A stretch of 43,729 bases of DNA, taken from contig JAJRSX010000099.1 in assembly GCA_024278555.1 (NCBI GenBank), forward strand, positions 1-43,729, read 5' to 3'. Within the stretch, counting starts at the first letter, position 1. Each line of letters starts with the position of its first letter. The stretch is from a bacterium (GTDB lineage: Bacteria > CG2-30-53-67 > CG2-30-70-394). The notes under the pieces are model-generated. The model did not search any database and was not told the origin of the DNA. It worked only from the letters and a program-made list of their open reading frames with translations. The translations under genes and the position numbers were made by a program. This document shows, piece by piece, positions 9,581 to 24,330 of this stretch.

Positions 9581-9806
9581 GGGGCGCGGGAGGATAGCGC
9601 GGCGACCGGATGCAGACGACCGCCCGCGCCCAACCGACCGGCACCGGTGGCGGCGGCGATGGCCCCCCGGTTCGGAGGCGGACGGCGGGATGGATGACAA
9701 GATCCGTATTCCTTAGATGATGACTTTCCTACGAGGTTCTTTCTTTGCAGAGGCTTGACGACCTCCTCCACGGTCGGTACACACGTTGTCCGAAAGTTAT
9801 CCACAG

Positions 9807-10886
9807 ATGTCTCCCCTCGCCGCCCCGCCCCGCACGCTCACCATCCTCCAGGTGGAGGACTCGGCGGAGAACCGCGCCCTGGTGAGGCGCGTCCTCACCG
9901 CCGCGGGCCACCGGGTGGTGGACGCGGTCGACGGCGACGAGGCCCTGGCGGTGGCGAAGGAGCTCGCCCCCGACCTCATCCTCATGGACCTCCACCTGCC
10001 GGGGATGGACGGCTTCGAGGCGACCGCGCGGCTGAAGTCGGTGGACGCCCTCGCCCAGGTGCCGGTGGTGGCGGTCACCGCCAACGTCCTGAACGGCAAC
10101 CGCGAGCGGTGTCTGCGCGCCGGCTGCGACGGCTACATCAAGAAGCCGATCGACGTTACCACCTTCGCCCAGGAGGTGTGGGCCTACTTCGACGGTAAGC
10201 AGGAGCAGGTGGTGGTGGCGGAGCCGTCGGCGACCTGGAGCGGCGCCGACGGCAGATCGACCGCCGTCGCCGAGGCCGAGCGGAACCTGCCGGTTACCGT
10301 CTTGATGGAGTGGCTCGACCGCCTGGAACGCGCCGCCGCGAACCCCTTCGGCTACCGGCGTGGCCACGGCAGCCGCACCGCGATCTTCGCGGCCAAGGTG
10401 GGGCAGCGGCTCGGGATCGTCGGGCCGGCCCTGGCCACCCTGGTGCGCGGCTGCCGCCTCCACGACATCGGCAAACCGGAGGTCGAGATGCGCTTTCGCG
10501 ACGACGGCAGCTTCCTCTCCAACGAGGCGTGGCAACGGTTCGCCGGCCACCCGCGCGCCGGGGCGGAGCTCCTCGCCTCGGTCCCCGGCCTCAGCGGCGA
10601 GGTGGCGATCATCCACCACCACCACGAGAAGTGGGACGGCACCGGCTACCCCGACGGCCTGCGCGGCGAGGAGATCCCGCGTCTGGCGCAGGTGTGCTCG
10701 GTGGCCGAATCCTTCGACGCCATGGTCACCCGCTCCACCTACCGCCCGCAGCCGATGACCGCGGCGGCGGCGGCGGTGGAGCTGGAGCGGTGCAGCGGCA
10801 GCCAGTTTGCCCCGCGGGTGGCGAGCGCCTTCACCGAGCTCATCAAAGAGGGACGCATCACCGCGCCGCAGCCGCAGGAACGGTAG
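9807..10886 (+). CDS. response regulator with HD-GYP domain (cyclic-di-GMP phosphodiesterase-like)
   Basis: A 359-residue fusion. The receiver domain (about residues 9-130) has phospho-acceptor Asp in LILMDLHLPGMDGFEA, VAVTAN and Lys in GYIKKP. The HD-GYP domain follows, with HDIGK (His219) and HHHHEKWDGTGYPDGL. These domains hydrolyse cyclic di-GMP to pGpG or GMP when phosphorylation switches them on. One oddity: the usual A-D-x-F-D-A element reads AESFDA, an Asp-to-Glu change. ATG 9807 is preferred over an in-frame TTG at 9786; neither has a clear Shine-Dalgarno. The histidine kinase at 3517 is a possible but unproven partner. The TAG stop (10884-10886) lies inside a REP head. Confidence 0.88.
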   Translation: MSPLAAPPRTLTILQVEDSAENRALVRRVLTAAGHRVVDAVDGDEALAVAKELAPDLILMDLHLPGMDGFEATARLKSVDALAQVPVVAVTANVLNGNRERCLRAGCDGYIKKPIDVTTFAQEVWAYFDGKQEQVVVAEPSATWSGADGRSTAVAEAERNLPVTVLMEWLDRLERAAANPFGYRRGHGSRTAIFAAKVGQRLGIVGPALATLVRGCRLHDIGKPEVEMRFRDDGSFLSNEAWQRFAGHPRAGAELLASVPGLSGEVAIIHHHHEKWDGTGYPDGLRGEEIPRLAQVCSVAESFDAMVTRSTYRPQPMTAAAAAVELERCSGSQFAPRVASAFTELIKEGRITAPQPQER

Positions 10887-10991
10887 GAGCGGGCCATACC
10901 CGCGATCCGGCCCCGCCGGCCTGCCGGCCGCGAAACCGGGTAACGGCATCAGGTGGGGATGTGTCGGTCGGGGGCGTGGCCCCCTCCTACC
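10883..10991. repeat. REP pair filling the gap between two convergent genes
   Basis: The head GTAGGAGCGGGCCATACCCG (from 10883) contains the TAG stop of the HD-GYP gene. The inverted tail (about 10968-10991, read on the minus strand as GTAGGAGGGGGCCACGCCCC) contains the TAG stop of hemL. A GCCGGCC-type palindrome lies between. The whole intergenic space is one REP pair, so it probably also acts as a two-way terminator or processing site. Confidence 0.8.
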
Positions 10992-12291
10992 CTTCGCCCT
11001 GCTGCACCTTGCGTACCTCGGCGAAGGCGGCGTTGGCGGCGTTGAGGGTGATCTCCAGACACTCGTCGTCGTGGGCCAGCCCCGGGAAGGCGGCCTCGAA
11101 CTGCGACGGCGGCAGGAAGACGCCGTGGGCGAGCATGGCGTTCCAGAAGCAGGAGAAGGCGGTGGTGTCGCTCTCCTTGGCGTCGTCGTAGTTGGCCACC
11201 GGGCCGGTCTGGAAGAAGGTGGAGAACATCGCCCCCACCCGGTTGGTGTGGGTGATCACCCCGGCGTCGGCGGACGCCTGCATGAAGCCGGTGGCGACCC
11301 GATCGCTGATCTGCTCCAGCTCGTCGTAGGTGCCGGGGCGACGGAGGATATCCAGGGTGGCGATCCCGGCGGCGGTGGCGAGCGGGTTCCCGGAGAGGGT
11401 GCCGGCCTGGTAGACGGGGCCGGCCGGGGCGACCTTCTCCATCAGCTCGCGCTTGCCGCCGTAGGCGCCCACCGGCAGGCCGCCGCCGATCACCTTGCCG
11501 AGGCAGGTGAGGTCGGGGGTGATCGCGTAGCGCTCTTGGGCGCCGCCGTAGGCGACCCGGAAGCCGCTCATCACCTCGTCGAAGATGAGGACGATGCCCG
11601 CCGCATCGCACAGGTCGCGCAACCCCTGGAGGAAGCCCGCCACCGGCGGCACCACCCCCATGTTGCCGGCCACCGGCTCGACGATGATCGCCGCGATCTC
11701 GTCCTTGTGCGCCTCCACCTGGGCGCGTACCGAGTCGATGTCGTTGTAGCGCGCCAGCACGGTGTTGCGGGCGAAGTCCGCCGGCACCCCCGGGCTGTCG
11801 GGCATCCCGAGGGTGGTGACCCCGGAGCCGGCGGCCACCAGGAGGCCGTCGAAGTGGCCGTGGTAGCACCCCTCGAACTTGAGGATCTTGTCACGGCCGG
11901 TATGGGCGCGGGCCAGCCGCAGGGCCGACATGGTTGCCTCGGTCCCCGAGTTCACCAGCCGGACCATCTCGATCGACGGCACCGCCTCGCACACCATCTC
12001 CGCGAGGGTGAGCTCGGCGGCGGTGGGGGCACCGAAGCTGGTGCCGTGGGCGGCGGCGCGACCGATCGCCTCCAGGACCTCCTCGTGGGCGTGGCCGACG
12101 ATCATCGGCCCCCAGGAGCCGATGTAGTCGATGTAGGTGTGGCCATCGACATCGTAGATCCGCGCCCCCTTGGCACGGTCGATGAAGAAGGGCGAACGCC
12201 CCACCGCCGACATGGCGCGCACCGGGGAGTTCACCCCCCCGGGGATGAGCTCGCGGCTCTTCGTGAACAGATCTTCCGAGTGGCTGAACAT
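10987..12291 (-). CDS. hemL: glutamate-1-semialdehyde 2,1-aminomutase
   Basis: A PLP enzyme converting glutamate-1-semialdehyde to 5-aminolevulinate in the C5 route of tetrapyrrole synthesis. The product feeds the large haem demand of the cytochromes in this window. It is 434 residues long, normal. Motifs: [10 protein letters not shown] near the N terminus, [15 protein letters not shown], the PLP-pocket [11 protein letters not shown], and FDEVMSGFR. The Schiff-base Lys266 is in [21 protein letters not shown] 12291 is chosen because GGAAGGAA lies nine bases upstream; a longer frame to 12327 has no ribosome site. It is convergent with the HD-GYP gene. Confidence 0.96.
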   Translation of the reverse strand: MFSHSEDLFTKSRELIPGGVNSPVRAMSAVGRSPFFIDRAKGARIYDVDGHTYIDYIGSWGPMIVGHAHEEVLEAIGRAAAHGTSFGAPTAAELTLAEMVCEAVPSIEMVRLVNSGTEATMSALRLARAHTGRDKILKFEGCYHGHFDGLLVAAGSGVTTLGMPDSPGVPADFARNTVLARYNDIDSVRAQVEAHKDEIAAIIVEPVAGNMGVVPPVAGFLQGLRDLCDAAGIVLIFDEVMSGFRVAYGGAQERYAITPDLTCLGKVIGGGLPVGAYGGKRELMEKVAPAGPVYQAGTLSGNPLATAAGIATLDILRRPGTYDELEQISDRVATGFMQASADAGVITHTNRVGAMFSTFFQTGPVANYDDAKESDTTAFSCFWNAMLAHGVFLPPSQFEAAFPGLAHDDECLEITLNAANAAFAEVRKVQQGEG

Positions 12292-12791
12292 GGGCGCATT
12301 CCTTCCCGGGATAAGGTTCCGCAACAAAACAACTGTGTCTTCGGACCCGGATTCGGGTCAGGTTCGGCCGCGACGGTTGGGCGAAATCCGCAGGGTAGTT
12401 GCGCTACGGGGAGAATCTTGTGACCGAGAAGCGGCCAAAGTCGGCATCAACACGAGAAGCCAAAACATGCGGTTTTTTTTCCGGAACCTCGAGGGGCCGG
12501 GAGGTTAGGCAGGGGGAGAAAGGGGTGTCAAACCGGCGACGCACCCCCATGATCGTCGGCTCCGATCTCCGCGCCGGGGGCCGGGGGGCTTAAGCATTCG
12601 GTAGATCGAGGAATCCGATCGGCGATGATGGATCCGCGCCGAGGTTTGACCAGCACGAGATCGCACTGTTACCCTCAGGGGCTCCGCGCTATCCGCGTAA
12701 CTTACTTTAGAAACAATAACTTAGCATCGCCTCGCAGCCGGGTCGCCGTCCTCTTCGGGCGGACGAGCCGGTAGAGCGTGAGGAGGCTTAC
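12292..12791. other. divergent hemL/gltB spacer
   Basis: No gene. GACCCG-GATT-CGGGTC hairpin at 12344-12359. The 13-mer GGGTCAGGTTCGG at 12355-12367 recurs at 24641-24653. An A/T-rich patch with eight T (about 12473-12480) lies near the middle. Just before gltB, CCGTCC-TCTTC-GGGCGG can form a leader hairpin, and GAGGAGG is the ribosome site. Confidence 0.5.
12646..12675 (+). promoter_or_regulatory. candidate sigma-70 promoter of gltB
   Basis: TTGACC (12646-12651) and TACCCT (12670-12675) are 18 bases apart, about 115 bp ahead of the gltB start. The -35 matches five of six consensus bases; the -10 is weak (three of six). Read by eye only. Confidence 0.35.
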
Positions 12792-17333
<4,542 letters not shown>

Positions 17334-17617
17334 GCCGGTGCCGCAACCGTTTTGAGAACGAGCCGCGAATGAACGCAAATGGACGCGAATGTCTGTGCGA
17401 CGGAGAGCCACCTCGCACGCCGACCCGGACAATGAGCCCCCCCCCAAGAACGTAGGAGCGGGTTGCACCCGCGATCCGCGGCCGCGACAGGTTCGGCGGG
17501 CCTGGATCGCCGGTACAACCGGCTCCTACCGGCACCCCGTCCCGTCCCCCCCATCCGCAAGACCGCAACCCGCCCTTCATATCCATTCGCCGCGACAAAC
17601 GAAACAACGAGACCCCC
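17334..17617. repeat. gltB-gltD spacer holding a REP pair
   Basis: Bases 17361-17390 carry the GCGAATGAACGCAAATGGAC-type repeat widely seen in bacterial intergenic DNA. The REP pair runs 17452-17530: head GTAGGAGCGGGTTGCACCCG, tail read inversely as GTAGGAGCCGGTTGTACCGG. The rest shows no gene. These repeats separate two subunits of one enzyme. Confidence 0.75.
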
Positions 17618-19035
<1,418 letters not shown>

Positions 19036-19039
<4 letters not shown>

Positions 19040-19204
19040 GAGCGAGGGCCGGGACATCGGCTGGGTCAAGCGCCTTCGGTGGTGGTAGAAGGGGGATCGA
19101 GCCACACCGCAAGCGGCGCAGCCGCCCTGCGCCCCCGGGGTCGGTGGTGCTGCGGAGGCGGCGCCCCGGCGCCCGCCGGGGAAGCTCCGCCCCCCCCTAC
19201 GTCC
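19036..19204. repeat. degenerate REP-like spacer between convergent gltD and thrC
   Basis: Starts GTAGGAGCGAGGGCC, taking in the gltD stop, and ends in CCCCCCTACGTCCCTACAG on the thrC side, where thrC also stops with TAG followed by GG. The middle contains GC-rich imperfect hairpins (about 19115-19190). It is a weaker relative of the REP pair between the HD-GYP gene and hemL. Confidence 0.5.
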
Positions 19205-20281
19205 CTACAGGCCGAGCACCTTGCACACCCCCGCCATGGTGGCGGGCGCCTTGCTCGGCTTCGGGGCGTTGGCGATGGCGGTGTCCGGGTCCTTGAGGCC
19301 GTGGCCGGTGAGGGTGCAGACGATGGTGGTCTCCGACTCCACCCACCCCGCCGCAATCGCCCTTTTCAGCCCCGCGACCGAGGCGGCCGAGGCCGGCTCG
19401 CAGAAGACCCCCTCCAGGGAGGCGATCTTGCCCTGCGCCGCGAGGATCTCCTCGTCGGTGACCATGTCGATGCGGCCGCCCGACTCGTCGCGCGCCGCCT
19501 CGGCGAACTTCCACGACGCCGGGTTGCCGATGCGGATGGCGGTGGCCACGGTCTCCGGCTTCGCCACCGGGTGGCCGAGGACGATGGGGGCGGAACCCGC
19601 CGCCTGGAAGCCCATCATCACCGGCAACCGGTCGATGCGGCCCGCCTCGCGGTACGCCTTGTAGCCCCGCCAGTAGGCGGTGATGTTGCCGGCGTTGCCC
19701 ACCGGCAGGAGGTGGTAGGTGGGCGGCCGACCGCCGAGCTGGTCGCAGACCTCGAAGGCGGCGGACATCTGCCCCTCGATGCGAAAGGGGTTGATCGAGT
19801 TCACCAGGGTGATCGGCTGCTCGTCGGCGAGCCGGCGGACGATGGTCAGGGCCTCGTCGAAGTTGCCGTCGATCTGCACCACCTCGGCGCCGTGGATCAT
19901 CGCCTGGGCGAGCTTTCCGAGGGCGATCTTCCCCTCCGGGATGAGGACCACCGCGCGGATCCCCGCGTGGGCGGCGAAGGCGGCGGCGGAGGCGGAGGTG
20001 TTGCCGGTGGAGGCGCAGATCACCGCCTCCGAGCCCGCCTCGCGCGCCTTGGAGACCGCCATGGTCATGCCGCGATCTTTGAAGGAGCCGGTGGGGTTTG
20101 CACCGTCATACTTCAGGTAGAGCTCAACCTCCGCCCCCAGCCAATCGGCGAGCCTGGGCGCCTCGATCAGCGGCGTGTTGCCCTCCTGGAGGGTGACCAC
20201 CGGGGTCTTCTTGGAGACCGAGAAGAAGTCGCCGTAAGTCTTGATGATACCGGGCCATTTGGAGACGGAGAGGGAGGACAT
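19205..20281 (-). CDS. thrC: threonine synthase
   Basis: A PLP enzyme converting O-phosphohomoserine to threonine, the last step of the pathway. It is 358 residues, the size of the compact (class II) form. The N terminus SKWPGIIKTYGDFFSV and the substrate segment TLQEGNTPLIEAPRL are typical. PLP Lys68 lies in NPTGSFKDRGMTMAVSKA. CASTGNTSASAAAFAA and LPVGNAGNITAYWRG form the phosphate-binding region. It lies downstream of hom on the same strand, 265 bp away, with a REP pair between, and belongs to the alaC-hom-thrC group. Confidence 0.96.
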   Translation of the reverse strand: MSSLSVSKWPGIIKTYGDFFSVSKKTPVVTLQEGNTPLIEAPRLADWLGAEVELYLKYDGANPTGSFKDRGMTMAVSKAREAGSEAVICASTGNTSASAAAFAAHAGIRAVVLIPEGKIALGKLAQAMIHGAEVVQIDGNFDEALTIVRRLADEQPITLVNSINPFRIEGQMSAAFEVCDQLGGRPPTYHLLPVGNAGNITAYWRGYKAYREAGRIDRLPVMMGFQAAGSAPIVLGHPVAKPETVATAIRIGNPASWKFAEAARDESGGRIDMVTDEEILAAQGKIASLEGVFCEPASAASVAGLKRAIAAGWVESETTIVCTLTGHGLKDPDTAIANAPKPSKAPATMAGVCKVLGL

Positions 20282-20298
20282 GGGAACCGTATGTTGGG

Positions 20299-20444
20299 GG
20301 CTCGCTGCGCGAGCCAGGGGTTTAGAAAATGGGCAGGAGGGGGTTGTCCCCCCGATCCGGAGCCTCCGCCACCGGCCGGCCCTTCGGGCCGGGATCGGGG
20401 GTACAACCCCCTCCTACCAGGGGGGGTGCCGGCCTGCGGCCGGC
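20299..20444. repeat. two TGC-loop hairpins flanking the REP pair
   Basis: GGCTCGC-TGC-GCGAGCC (20299-20315) and GCCGGCC-TGC-GGCCGGC (20428-20444) are perfect 7-bp stems with the same loop. The first recurs inverted at 24212-24228. Text after the second (to 20502) is related to 3418-3470. Confidence 0.65.
20333..20418. repeat. REP pair between thrC and hom
   Basis: The head CAGGAGGGGGTTGTCCCCCC (from about 20334) and tail (20393-20418, inverse GGTAGGAGGGGGTTGTACCC) are inverted copies. CCGGCCC-TTC-GGGCCGG lies in the middle. The two thr genes are split by this element, as gltB and gltD are. Confidence 0.8.
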
Positions 20445-20546
20445 GATGATCTCTTCGTGGGTGGTTTTCATCGGCATCACATCAGTCCGAAGGGCTCTCC
20501 CTCCCTCTCTCCCTGCATCCCTGTTCCCCTGGGGCCGAAGGCCACC

Positions 20547-21860
20547 CTACCCCTCCACCCGGACCACCACCGCCGCCCCCTCGGTCACCCCGAGGGATTC
20601 GATCTCCACCAGGGCCGCCCGCACGCTCCCCTCGCGGGCACGGTGGGTGAGAATGACCAGCGGCACGGTCCCCTCGCGGTCGCGGCCGTGCTGGCGCACC
20701 TGGGCGATGGAGATCTGGTGGCTGCCGAGGACGCCGGAGATCCGCGACAAAACGCCGGGGCGGTCCTGCACCTCGAAGCGGAGGTAGTAGCCGGTCTCCA
20801 CCTCCTCCAGGGGCAGGAGCTCCCGCCGCTCCACCACCCGGTGGGCGCACGGGTCGGCGGCCCGTACGTCGCCGCGGGCGAGCGCCGTGGCCACCTCGGC
20901 GATGTCCGCCACCACCGCGCTGGCGGTCGGCATGGCCCCGGCACCGGCACCGTAATAGAGGGTCTCCCCCACCGCGTCGCCCTTCACCACCACCGCGTTG
21001 AAGACGCCGTCCACCTTCGCCAGGAGGTGGCCCTCCGGGAGCATGGTCGGGTGGACCCGCACGTCGATCCTCGGCCCCGCCCGCTTGGCGATGGCGACCA
21101 GCTTCACCACATAACCGAGGCGGCGGGCGAAGTCGGTGTCGATAGAGGCGAGCTTGCTGATCCCCTCCACCGGGATGGCCGCTAAGTCGACCGGGGTGTC
21201 GAAGGCGAGGCGGGCGAGGATCGCCGCCTTGTGGGCGGCGTCGATCCCCTCGATGTCGAAGGTGGGGTCGGCCTCGGCATAGCCCAGCCGGCTCGCCTCC
21301 GCCAGCACCCTCTCGAACGGGGCGCCGGTGGTCGCCATCTCGGTGAGGATGTAGTTGCAGGTGCCGTTGACGATCCCGTAGACCGCCTCGATCCGGTTGG
21401 CGATGAGCCCCTTGGTGAGCGCCTTGATGATCGGAATCCCGCCCCCCACCGCCGCCTCGAAACGCAGGGCCACGCCGTTGGCCGCCGCCAGGCGGGTGAG
21501 CTCGTCGCCGTGGTGGGCGAGGAGCGCCTTGTTGGCGGTGACCACCGACTTGCCCGCGGAGAGCGCCCGCACCACCAGGTCGCGTGCCAGGGTGGTGCCG
21601 CCGATCAGCTCCACCACCACCGCCACATCCGAGTGGTCCACCACCCGCTCCGGATGGGTGGTGAGGAGGCAGGAGGAGAGGTCGACGCCGCGGTCGCGGT
21701 CCGGGTCGAGGTCGGCGGCGGCCACCAGACGCAGGGGGTGGCCGATCCGATCGGCGATCAGCGCCCCGTTGTCCGCCAGGACCCGCGCGGTGCCGGTGCC
21801 GATCGTCCCGAGGCCGAGGATGCCGATGCCGGTGGGGGGGGGAGGGGGGGTGGGAGACAT
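20547..21860 (-). CDS. hom: homoserine dehydrogenase
   Basis: NAD(P)-dependent reduction of aspartate semialdehyde to homoserine, the branch point for threonine and methionine. It is 437 residues, monofunctional and full length. The Rossmann motif is GILGLGTIGTGTARVL. SVVTANKALLAHHG, EAAVGGGIPIIKAL and GIVNGTCNYIL mark the catalytic domain. YAEADPTFDIEGIDAAHKAAILA contains the catalytic Asp/Lys region. A C-terminal ACT domain (from about residue 350, DRPGVLSRISGVLGSHQISI) should give threonine feedback. The Pro-rich N terminus (MSPTPPPPP) and poor ribosome site leave the exact start open. alaC precedes it by 250 bp of repeats. Confidence 0.95.
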   Translation of the reverse strand: MSPTPPPPPTGIGILGLGTIGTGTARVLADNGALIADRIGHPLRLVAAADLDPDRDRGVDLSSCLLTTHPERVVDHSDVAVVVELIGGTTLARDLVVRALSAGKSVVTANKALLAHHGDELTRLAAANGVALRFEAAVGGGIPIIKALTKGLIANRIEAVYGIVNGTCNYILTEMATTGAPFERVLAEASRLGYAEADPTFDIEGIDAAHKAAILARLAFDTPVDLAAIPVEGISKLASIDTDFARRLGYVVKLVAIAKRAGPRIDVRVHPTMLPEGHLLAKVDGVFNAVVVKGDAVGETLYYGAGAGAMPTASAVVADIAEVATALARGDVRAADPCAHRVVERRELLPLEEVETGYYLRFEVQDRPGVLSRISGVLGSHQISIAQVRQHGRDREGTVPLVILTHRAREGSVRAALVEIESLGVTEGAAVVVRVEG

Positions 21861-21950
21861 GGGGGTAGTCGGCTTCGTGCGGGTGGCTGGCGGAGTGGAC
21901 GGTGGGGTCGAGCGAGAGGGGATGGGGGTGGGGAGTGAGGGGGTGAGGGG

Positions 21951-22109
21951 ATGGTTGGCCGCTGCGCGGTCAGCACGTCTTTCGGGAGTGCGGTGTCCCC
22001 TTTCTGCCTTCTACTTTCTACTTTCTACTTTTCCTCCATCGTCATCTCATGCGGCCCGGAGGGCCGTCCAGCCCCCCATCATCCCTCATCCCCCAATCCC
22101 CATCCCCCC
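21951..22109. repeat. composite repeat, inverted relative of 24030-24186
   Basis: Read on the minus strand the order is: ATTGGGGGATGAGGGATGAT words, a GGGCCG-rich spot, GATGAGATGACGATGGAGG, tandem GTAGAAA units (22009-22033), then GGCCGC-type hairpin (TTGGCCGC-TGC-GCGGTCA, 21952-21969). The plus-strand block at 24030-24186 has the same words in the same order. The pair brackets alaC and the hydrogenase scrap in opposite orientation. Confidence 0.65.
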
Positions 22110-23291
22110 TCAAAATATCTTCCTCAGCCCGTGGATCGCCTGCCGGGTGCGGTGCTCGTTCTCCACCAGGGCGAAGCGGACGAAGCCGTCGCCGCCGCGG
22201 CCGAAGCCGAGGCCCGGGGCGACCGCCACCTTGCAGCGGTCGATGAGCATCTCGGAGAAGGCGACCGAGCCCATCTCGCGATACGGCTCGGGGATCTGCG
22301 CCCAGACGAACATCGTCGCCTTTGGCGGCTCCACCTCCCAGCCGATCCGGTTGAGCCCGTCGCACAGGCAATCACGCCGCTCCTCGTACAGCTTGCGGAT
22401 CTTCGGCGGCTCCTCCTCGCACTCGTTCAGGGCGATGATCGAGGCGATCTGGATCGGCTGGAACATGCCGTAGTCGAGGTAGCTCTTGATCCGCGTCAGC
22501 GTCCCCACCATCTCCTTGTTGCCGACGCAGAAGCCGACCCGCCAGCCGGGCATGTTGTACGACTTGGAGAGCGACACGAACTACACCCCCACCTCCTTCG
22601 CCCCGGGGACCTGGAGAAAAGAGGGCGCTTGGTAGCCGTCGAAGCAGAGGTCGGCGTAGGCGAGGTCGTGCATCACCCGGATCTCGTGCTCACGGGCGAA
22701 GGCGACCACCCGCTCGAAGAACTCGAGCTCCACCACCTGGGTGGTGGGGTTCGCCGGGAAGCAGAGCATCATCGTGCGCGGCTTCGGGTCGTGCTGCTCG
22801 TAGACCGCCAAGAGCGACTCGAAGAAGTCCTGCCCCGGCTGCTGCGGCACGTGCGCCACGGTGCCGCCGGCGATGATCACCGCGTAGGCGTGGATCGGAT
22901 AGGTGGGGTCCGGGACCAGGACCGTGTCGCCGGGGCCGACCATCGCCAGGGTGAGGTGGGAGATCCCCTCCTTCGCCCCCATGGTCGCGATCGCCTCCAG
23001 GTTGGGGTCGAGCTCGACCCCATAGCGGCGCCTGTACCAGCGACAGATGGCGCGCCTCAGGTTGGGGATGCCGCGGGAGGCGGAGTACCGGTGGTTGCGC
23101 GGGTTGCGTGCCGCCTCCACCAGCTTGTCGACGATATGCGCCGGGGTCCCCTGGTCCGGGTTGCCCATCCCGAGGTCGATGACGTCCTCGCCGGCGTGGC
23201 GCGCCGCCATCTTCTTCGCGTTGACGCTCGCAAAGACATACGGCGGCAACCGCTCCATACGGGGGGTCTTGAGGATCGGTGTATTCGGCAT
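22110..23291 (-). pseudogene. alaC: alanine/aspartate-type aminotransferase broken by an in-frame amber codon
   Basis: A class I/II PLP aminotransferase of the AlaC (YfdZ) type; intact relatives of ~390-400 residues make alanine from glutamate and pyruvate. The N-terminal part (23291-22584) shows [25 protein letters not shown] and [14 protein letters not shown]. The C-terminal part (22580-22110) continues in the same frame with [15 protein letters not shown]. The codon at 22583-22581 is TAG, where relatives have Glu (GAG) in the V-E-F-x-S/T-L-S-K context. This is residue 237, six residues before the PLP lysine (243). A product ending at the TAG would lack that lysine and be inactive. A single C-to-A change at plus-strand 22583 explains it. 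Sequence error or readthrough are alternatives; everything else is intact. Confidence 0.85.
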
Positions 23292-23485
23292 GGCGGCGCT
23301 CTCTTATTCCCTGGCCCACCGGGGCCCAAAGGGGACGGACAAGATACGGTCCCGCGCCGCGGTTCGGAAGCCTCGGGGATCGACGGCCGAGGCTGCCCTT
23401 CGGAGAAAACCGCGACGGGCGCAAAAGGGGGTGGTGTCACCGGTGGTGAGCCGGAGGACGGTGTGATCCTGGAAGGCAAGATCAG

Positions 23486-23539
23486 CCACGGAATCCACGG
23501 AACGCCACGGAAGGGGTAGGAGCGGGTTGCACCCGCGAT
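23486..23539. repeat. CCACGG repeat followed by a single REP head
   Basis: Short CCACGGAA repeats (23486-23512) run straight into GTAGGAGCGGGTTGCACCCG (from 23516). No inverted tail follows. Instead, hydrogenase coding sequence starts within a few bases. The REP's TAG is an in-frame stop just ahead of the hydrogenase fragment. Confidence 0.75.
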
Positions 23540-23546
23540 CCGCGCC

Positions 23547-24017
23547 GTGGTCCGTACCACCGGCGCCGGCTCTCTCAGCGAGGCATACGACCTGCTTGCC
23601 CCCGAGACCTGGGGCGCGGCGGCCCCCGCCCTCGCCCTGGTGGCGGCGACCATGCTGATCATCTACCTGGTGGAGAAGGCGCGCATCCCGGTAGACGACC
23701 CGACCACCCACCTGGAGCTGACGATGGTCCACGAGGTGATGGTCCTCGACCACTCAGGCGTCGATCGCGCCTTCATCGAGTACGGCGCGGTCCTCAAGCT
23801 GTGGCTCCTCGGCCTCCTGCTGGTGGGGCTGGAGGTGCCGGTGCGTGGCGGGGCCCCGTGGCTCGACGGGGCGGCGATGGTCGCCGGCCTGGCGGGGCTG
23901 GCGGTGGTGGTGGGGATCATCGAGTCGACCATGGCGCGCCTGCGCCTGAACAACGTCCCGGCGCTGATCGTCGGCGGCGGGGTGCTGTCGGCGGTCGCCT
24001 TCGTGGTGGGGATGTGA
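23547..24017 (+). pseudogene. C-terminal half of a group-4 hydrogenase membrane subunit (HyfC/HycD/NuoH-like)
   Basis: About 156 codons match the second half of the complex I subunit-1-like membrane protein that anchors group-4 [NiFe] hydrogenases and formate hydrogenlyases. The signature EKARIPVDDPTTHLELTMVH (about residues 48-67), then EVMVLDHSGVDRAFIEYGA, is unmistakable. About four transmembrane segments remain. The N-terminal half (some 150 residues) is missing and replaced by a REP unit immediately upstream. GTG 23547 is only the first possible start codon. No ribosome site is seen. It is best read as a decayed fragment, in line with the two further scraps at 24236 and 24331. Confidence 0.8.
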
Positions 24018-24029
24018 TGGTTCAGGGGT

Positions 24030-24186
24030 GGGGAATTGGGGGATGGGGGATGAGGGGGGGACAGCCCCGCGGGCGGATGAGATGACGATGGGAGGTATCC
24101 AGGAGAAGTAGAAAGTAGAAGGTAGAAAGTAGAAGGGGGGGAACCTCACTCCAGAAAGAATCGCCGGCCGCAAAGCGGCCATCCAC
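24030..24186. repeat. composite repeat, inverted relative of 21951-22109
   Basis: ATTGGGGGATGGGGGATGAG words, CAGCCCCGCGGGCGGATGAG, ATGACGATGGGAGG, tandem GTAGAAA units (24105-24136), then GGCCGC-AAA-GCGGCC (24166-24180). It fills the place where the middle genes of the hydrogenase operon should be. Confidence 0.65.
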
Positions 24187-24235
24187 CGCTAGCCCCTGAG
24201 CCCCAGTCCCTGGCTCGCGCAGCGAGCCCCCCCCC

Positions 24236-24328
24236 ATGATCAAAACCCTCATTACCCGCGCCCGCCACGGGCGGCGCACCACCACCTTTCCGGCCGAGAA
24301 GCCGGTGCTGCCGGAGCGGTTCCGCGGC
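24236..24328 (+). pseudogene. N-terminal scrap of hydrogenase ferredoxin subunit (HyfH/HycF-like)
   Basis: ATG 24236 begins MIKTLITRARHGRRTTTF followed by PAEKPVLPERFRG. This matches the conserved N terminus of the HycF/HyfH two-[4Fe-4S] ferredoxin subunit (pattern I-K...G..T..YP.E....FRGKP). After FRG (about residue 31) the family should continue into its CxxCxxC cluster motifs. Here the match ends and the next bases belong to another subunit in a different frame. No cluster cysteine remains. Confidence 0.65.
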
Positions 24329-24330
24329 CC

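Noticed and set aside
7265-9697. An 810-codon plus-strand open frame
   Set aside because: It is antisense to the full-length mfd gene and shows only the Glu/Gly/Arg-rich composition of a shadow frame.
22581-22583. Pyrrolysine or selenocysteine reading of the alaC stop
   Set aside because: Selenocysteine needs TGA. TAG is a normal stop of several genes here and relatives have Glu at the site, so a mutation or base error is simpler.
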